In this document: positions 59,637-64,000 of the stretch, piece after piece
How positions within the stretch are numbered: position 1 is the stretch's first letter
Layout: each line of letters opens with the position of its first letter
DNA from: Xiphias gladius
Taxonomy: Eukaryota > Chordata > Actinopteri > Istiophoriformes > Xiphiidae
Reading direction: 5' to 3'
DNA length: 64,000 nt
NCBI RefSeq assembly: GCF_016859285.1
Contig: NC_053414.1
Coordinates: 31,153,505 to 31,217,504 of the forward strand
Made by a program: the position numbers and the translations under genes
Notes under the pieces: model-generated
What the model was told of the DNA's origin: nothing
Databases searched by the model: none
What the model saw: the letters and a program-made list of their open reading frames with translations, nothing else

Positions 59637-61908
59637 GTAAGATTCATCTGTAGCAACTGTTAGCATTAAGCGGTTCCATGTATGCACCGTGGTATAACTG
59701 TGTGACATCTATTGCTGATGCTTTCTTAGAATGCACACGATCAATGAGCAGTTCAAATCCGTTTTTAAGATGCTGCACTGGGTGGATAGACAGCCCGCAG
59801 AGCCTTCTTCAGCTGTTGGGCCAGGTTTCAGTTTGATTTGTTCCATACTTGAAACTCTATGGTTGTTGGACTTTGACTTGGATTCCTGACTGAAATTTTA
59901 GCAGCATTGTCTGGGTTTTGAACCGGGAATTTAACCTGAATTTAGAAGTGCTTGTAGATTGATGGTCGTCTGTGAACTGCTTTATTGAACATCTCAGTCT
60001 CACACGGGCAAATGGATTCATCACATTCAGGTAGAGATAGGGAAATACAGCAAATATGTTGAACTATCAAGTACCAAGAGTTGTCACTAATTTTCTTGTT
60101 AACTTACTTCTTGATACGACGCTGAAGCAAGCTTCTGAATCGACAATTAAAGGGGAAGTTAAGTTACAATACTGAGCGACGATTCTTTGTTTTCTGCACC
60201 TCTTACTGTTGTGAAAGTTTGTTAGACATCCTAGTTAGAGACTTAACCCTGTTCGAAACCTCTTCCAGATTTGTGAAACCCTTATTTTATTTATTATTAC
60301 TAAAAAACAAAAACAAAATAGCAGTTTATCTGTGTTTTCTCCATCCAGACAACAGTAGACCAGGTTTAATTAAAAAAAAAAAAAACACACATTTTACTTA
60401 CTAAACGTGGACTTGATTTATAAATAGACTCCGGTAACTGTTTAAATCTCAATTTAGGATTTGTTAAACCCTTATTCTATTTATGAAAACATAAAAAGGC
60501 AATTTCAATTTTTTTATTTTTATTTTTTTTATTTTTTTTTTGCTCCCATAAATAAAATAAATGTTTTACAAATCTGAAAGTGGGTTTCAAACAGCGTTAA
60601 GGCTTTAACTACAATGTCTACCACCCTTTTACAACAATAAGTGGTGCAAAGAATGGAGAGTCGGTCGCTCAGTATTCAAGTTTCCCCTTAACTGTCGAAT
60701 CAGAAGCTAATTTCAAGCATTATCTTAGTGACATAATTCCACACATAACTAACATACCACCACACCAGCTGCAGACAGTGATACTTAGAACTCACCTGTA
60801 GCTAACATCTGACCAATGGCATATAAATGGTAAATGGTCTGCACTTATATAGTGGTTTTCTATTCTTTCTGACCACTCAAAGTGCTTTACACTACAATCC
60901 CCATTCACACATACATTCATACAGCACTTTTTCTAAATATGCAGTGCCTTTTCTATCACTCTCACACCGATGATACATCAGGGGCAATTTGTGGTTCAAT
61001 ATCTTGCCTAAGGATACTTCAACATGTGGACTGGCGGAGCCAGGAATTTAACCACCGATTAGTGGATGACCCGCTCTACCTCCTTAGCTACAGCCACCCA
61101 CATATCTTGGGCTAGAAATTAAGGACTAGAAAGTAAGCTGAATGTCTTTGGGCAAGTAATGTAACATTACCGGACACACAACTGTGACACAGGCACCTGA
61201 TTGCTAACTAACCAGTTGGGATAAGCTATCACAAACATTAGCAAATGGGACAAAACAATACTGACCTACTGGCTCTGTGAAACATAGTAAAACTGTTAAC
61301 CACCTGTCAAAAAGCAAGTTCTTTATACAGCTTCATGCATTTAACTCTCAGAGGTCTCTTTTTCAGCACACACACACAAAGGACAGCTAGCGGACCGTGA
61401 AGAGATATTCTCTGAGTTTAGAATAGCTGAATATACCTTTAACAGATTAACAACATTAACTAATGCATTACAAAGTGCTTATGACACAACCGTAGACATT
61501 TAGTATTTCTCTCACATGTTCCCATTGAATTTCAATAAACCATCATCTGACAGCATGTAATTTATGAATCAAAGCCGCTGTATATACTGACAGAAGTCAT
61601 AGGTATTGTCATAATCTTCAGTCTCTTTAATCCCAGCATATCCCAAATCGTTTACCGTCTCTCGCCTGTGTTTTCATGTCATGTATTCACCAGCAGCTCT
61701 GTGCCATCAGTCTGCTTGCTGTGTTTTAACTTACACTTTAGATTGGATGCAGGTCTTCCCTCAGATCTCTATCCTGTCCTGTTTCCTCCATCATCTCTCT
61801 TCCTTCATCTCCCTTCTCTCTCTCTGTTTAACAGGAAGAACGTTGATGACTTCACAGGACCCAGAGAGCGCAGTGATCTGGGTTTCATCACTTTTGACCT
61901 CTCAGCTG
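59494..61908 (+). CDS. spcs3: spcs3, signal peptidase complex subunit 3 (5' part)
   Basis: SPCS3 (SPC22/23) is a single-pass ER membrane glycoprotein required by the signal peptidase complex that cleaves signal peptides (family knowledge). Exon 1 (59494-59636) encodes [35 protein letters not shown] and [10 protein letters not shown], nearly identical to human, with the signal anchor at about residues 12-34. Exon 2 (61835-61908) encodes [20 protein letters not shown] and DLSA. The joined phases fit. After exon 2 the expected ENIFDWNVKQLFLYL segment is not found in the remaining 2 kb, so the gene continues past the window. The second intron starts ATATCCTTT, a U12-type donor. Confidence 0.96.
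60078..60735. mobile_element. fold-back element in spcs3 intron 1
   Basis: The left arm (TTGTCACTAATTTT...GCTTCTGAATCGACAATTAA...AATACTGAGCGACG) is inverted in the right arm (GTCGCTCAGTATTC...CTTAACTGTCGAATCAGAAG...TTAGTGACA). Arms are about 100 bp. The centre holds two copies of GATTTGTKAAACCCTTATTYTATTTAT. No ORF. Confidence 0.65.
60828..61090 (-). mobile_element. tRNA-derived SINE, near full length
   Basis: On the minus strand the head reads TAGCTAAGGAGGTAGAGCGG (A box region) and GGTTAAATTCC (B box-like). The body has AAAGTGCTTTGAGTGGTCAG-type text and the 3' end is TTTACCATTT. Related pieces are at 24046 and 39222. Confidence 0.7.
61835..61908 (+). CDS. spcs3: spcs3 exon 2
   Basis: Acceptor TTTAACAG after a long CT-rich tract. 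Encodes [20 protein letters not shown] and ends GCTG|ATATCC in phase 1, so the next residue (Asp in the family) is split by the intron. Confidence 0.93.
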
Positions 61909-61917
61909 ATATCCTTT
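61909..61917 (+). promoter_or_regulatory. U12-type AT-AC 5' splice site of spcs3 intron 2
   Basis: ATATCCTTT matches the consensus of the minor (U12-dependent) AT-AC introns. No GT donor near this position preserves the conserved reading frame. Confidence 0.75.
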
Positions 61918-62970
61918 AGACTACTACTACTCAAAATTACATGTACTGTAGTTAACAATACATGTAAGAAGAGGTAAAGTAAATTAATTTATGAAGCACA
62001 TGAAATGTTGACCAAAGCACTTTACAAAGAGATGAGAATTCCAATCAAATAAAAACATAGACATACTTCAGAAGATATAAGTTAAATAATAAAGGCATAG
62101 AAAAAAATATTTTGGTTAACATCATAAAAACAAAACAGCATTGCAGAGAGAACAATTTAAAAAAACTGACTGTAACCAGTCTGGCCTTCATGATGAGTAT
62201 TAAAAGGCTAAAGAAAAAAGAGAGAGGTCATTAGACAGGTTTTATAGATATAAATGGAGGGGGGGAGGTCTAATAGTGAGTGGCAAAATATTCCACAGGT
62301 TAGCACCAACAACAAAAAATGCCAAATCACATCTGGAATTTAACAGGGCGTATTGAATGAGGAGCAGTGATTGGTCAGCAGATCTGAGGGATCTGGAAGT
62401 GGAATAGGGGATTTCAGAGATAAAACCTTAAGCCAGTTTGTGCAGTGCTTAAAAAAAATAAATAATCTAAAAATGAATTCTATAGAATTAGAAAATTAAA
62501 AGCCACTTAAATCTGACAGACAGTTATGATACACATATATTTAGATTAATATTTAGATTCAGTGTTACTTACACTTCCCCAGGATATCATCATCTCTGCT
62601 GTCCATCGTGAATAAACTTCCATAAATCTTCTCAAAAATTTTAGAAAAAAAGACACTCCTTTATAACTTCAGAACTTGGCTGAGAATCATCAGAATCATC
62701 ATGTTTTTAAGTTTTATTCAGTATCACAGTAATCCGGTGATAGTTGTCTTCACATCTGTGGGTACAGCAGATTGAAAAAATATGAACAAATATAGGCTAA
62801 AAAAGAATGAGGCTCAAGTTTGAGCTCACAGCTATCTCACTGAATCTGTGGCAACAATAAACTTCCTGTTTACATCCCTCAAACTATTATTGGAACTGTA
62901 GTTCCACAACTTAAAGCACAATTTTCCCTCAGAAGTAACACAAACAATAATAAGTGGAATGACACTATCA
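61918..62970 (+). other. spcs3 intron 2, no exon seen
   Basis: AT-rich; a short plus-strand stretch of common repeat-like text (AAAGCACTTTACAAAGAGAT, CCAGTTTGTGCAGTGCTT) is probably a SINE or LINE tail. Confidence 0.4.
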
Positions 62971-62979
62971 GTTAGTAGT

Positions 62980-64000
62980 GGGAAGAAAAAGTATGTGAAC
63001 CCTTTGGAATTACCTAGTTTTCTCTGTTAATTGTTCATGAAATATCTGATTTTCATCTAAGTTACAAGTATAGACAAAGACAATGTGCTTCAGCTAATAA
63101 CACACAAACAAATATAATCTCTTGTGTCTTTACTGAACACATCCATTAAAGATTCCCAGTGATGGTGGAAAAAGTAAGTGAAATCTTGGATTTAATATCT
63201 GGTCGAATCTCCTTTGGCATTAGCAACCTCAAAGTAGCTGCAGATCGGACCTGCACAACTTTCAAGAGGAATGCTGGACCATTCTTCCTCAGAGAACTGC
63301 TTCAGCTCAGCCATATTCTTACGATGTCTGGTGTGGACAGCTCTCTTGAGGTCATTCTATAGCATCTCTATTGGGTTAAGATTTGGGCTCTGACTGGGCC
63401 ACTGCAAAAGGTGGATTTTCTTTATTGAAGTCATTCTGTAGTAGATCTATTTCCATGTTTAAGGTCATTGTCCTGCTGCATCACCCAACTTCTACTGGGC
63501 TTCAGCTTGTGGACCAGCCACCCTGACATTATCCTGTAAGATACTTTAATAAAACCTGGGAATTTTTCTCCTTGATGCCTGGAAATTTGTCCATGCCCAG
63601 CGGCAGCAAAGCCCCAAATCATGATGCTCCCTCGAGTGCTGCATGTTGTTCCCAAACAATTCAGCCTTAGTTTCATCAGTCCACAAAACATTTTCCCAGT
63701 AGTGATGTGTAGTATGAAGGTGCTTTTTTGGCAAACTTCAGGTACAATGTGATTTTTTTTTTTGGGAGAGCAGTGGCTTGCTCCATGATGTCCTGCCATG
63801 GACATCATACTGCATGCATCCATACACCATACATATGGTGGACTAATGAACAGAGATGTTAACTAGCTCCACTATTTCCTGTTGCTTTAGGCCTTCTTTT
63901 TTAATCTGATTGAGCATTCTGTGGTTTGCCTTTGGAGTCATCTTAGTTGGTCGCTCCCTTCTAGGGAAAGGAGCCACAGCATTAAATCGTCTCCATTTAT
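62980..64000 (-). mobile_element. Tc1-like element H, cut by the window end
   Basis: Starts GTGGGAAGAAAAAGTATGTG|AACCC, the inverted form of the end of element D. The minus strand carries decayed transposase (MFCGLMKLRLNCLG, STRGSIMIWGFAAAGHGQ, VMQQDNDLKH). The element runs out of the window. Confidence 0.8.

Noticed and set aside
63431..63823. 130-codon ORF as a host gene
   Set aside because: It is the decayed transposase of a Tc1-like element with matching termini.

Overview
The window is vertebrate nuclear DNA, almost certainly from a ray-finned (teleost, probably percomorph) fish. The evidence is intron-split vertebrate genes, very dense (CA)n/(GT)n microsatellites, many decayed Tc1-like transposons, hAT-type MITEs, tRNA-derived SINEs and LINE fragments. 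Four protein-coding genes can be assembled exon by exon, with matching splice phases at nearly every junction.

Layout. (1) saraf (store-operated calcium entry-associated regulatory factor, TMEM66), minus strand, start codon at 4305, six firm coding exons down to 1226 and a doubtful last exon at 678-712. (2) 4.3-12 kb: a head-to-head orphan first-exon-like ORF at 4556-4594, a decayed LINE at about 4.8-7.2 kb, a SINE, and a probable galnt7 3' UTR. (3) galnt7 (polypeptide N-acetylgalactosaminyltransferase 7), minus strand, 37812 to 12003. It has fifteen exon positions encoding 646 aa, and the seventh is present twice as two tandem 183-bp versions. (4) asb5 (ankyrin repeat and SOCS box protein 5), minus strand, exons from 48467 to 39719 plus a likely 5' exon at 55916-56036. 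(5) spcs3 (signal peptidase complex subunit 3), plus strand, exon 1 at 59494 and exon 2 at 61835-61908; the rest lies past the window.

Between and inside the genes are at least seven Tc1-like elements, one carrying two further insertions. There are also a Ty3/gypsy remnant, an L1-like ORF2 tail, L2-like LINE pieces, two hAT MITEs, six copies of a dispersed MITE with ATTAATCGATTA-like ends, a fold-back element and several TIR elements.

The genes are not an operon and share no obvious pathway: ER calcium regulation (saraf), Golgi mucin-type O-glycosylation (galnt7), CUL5 ubiquitin ligase adaptor (asb5), ER signal peptide cleavage (spcs3). The most interesting signals concern splicing. They are a tandem duplicated, equal-length, equal-phase exon in the galnt7 catalytic domain; (UG)n tracts at the polypyrimidine position of at least eight acceptors, including a (GU)72 tract abutting galnt7 exon 5; an inverted Tc1 pair bracketing galnt7 exons 3-6; a possible 90-nt cassette exon in asb5; and a U12-type AT-AC donor in spcs3.
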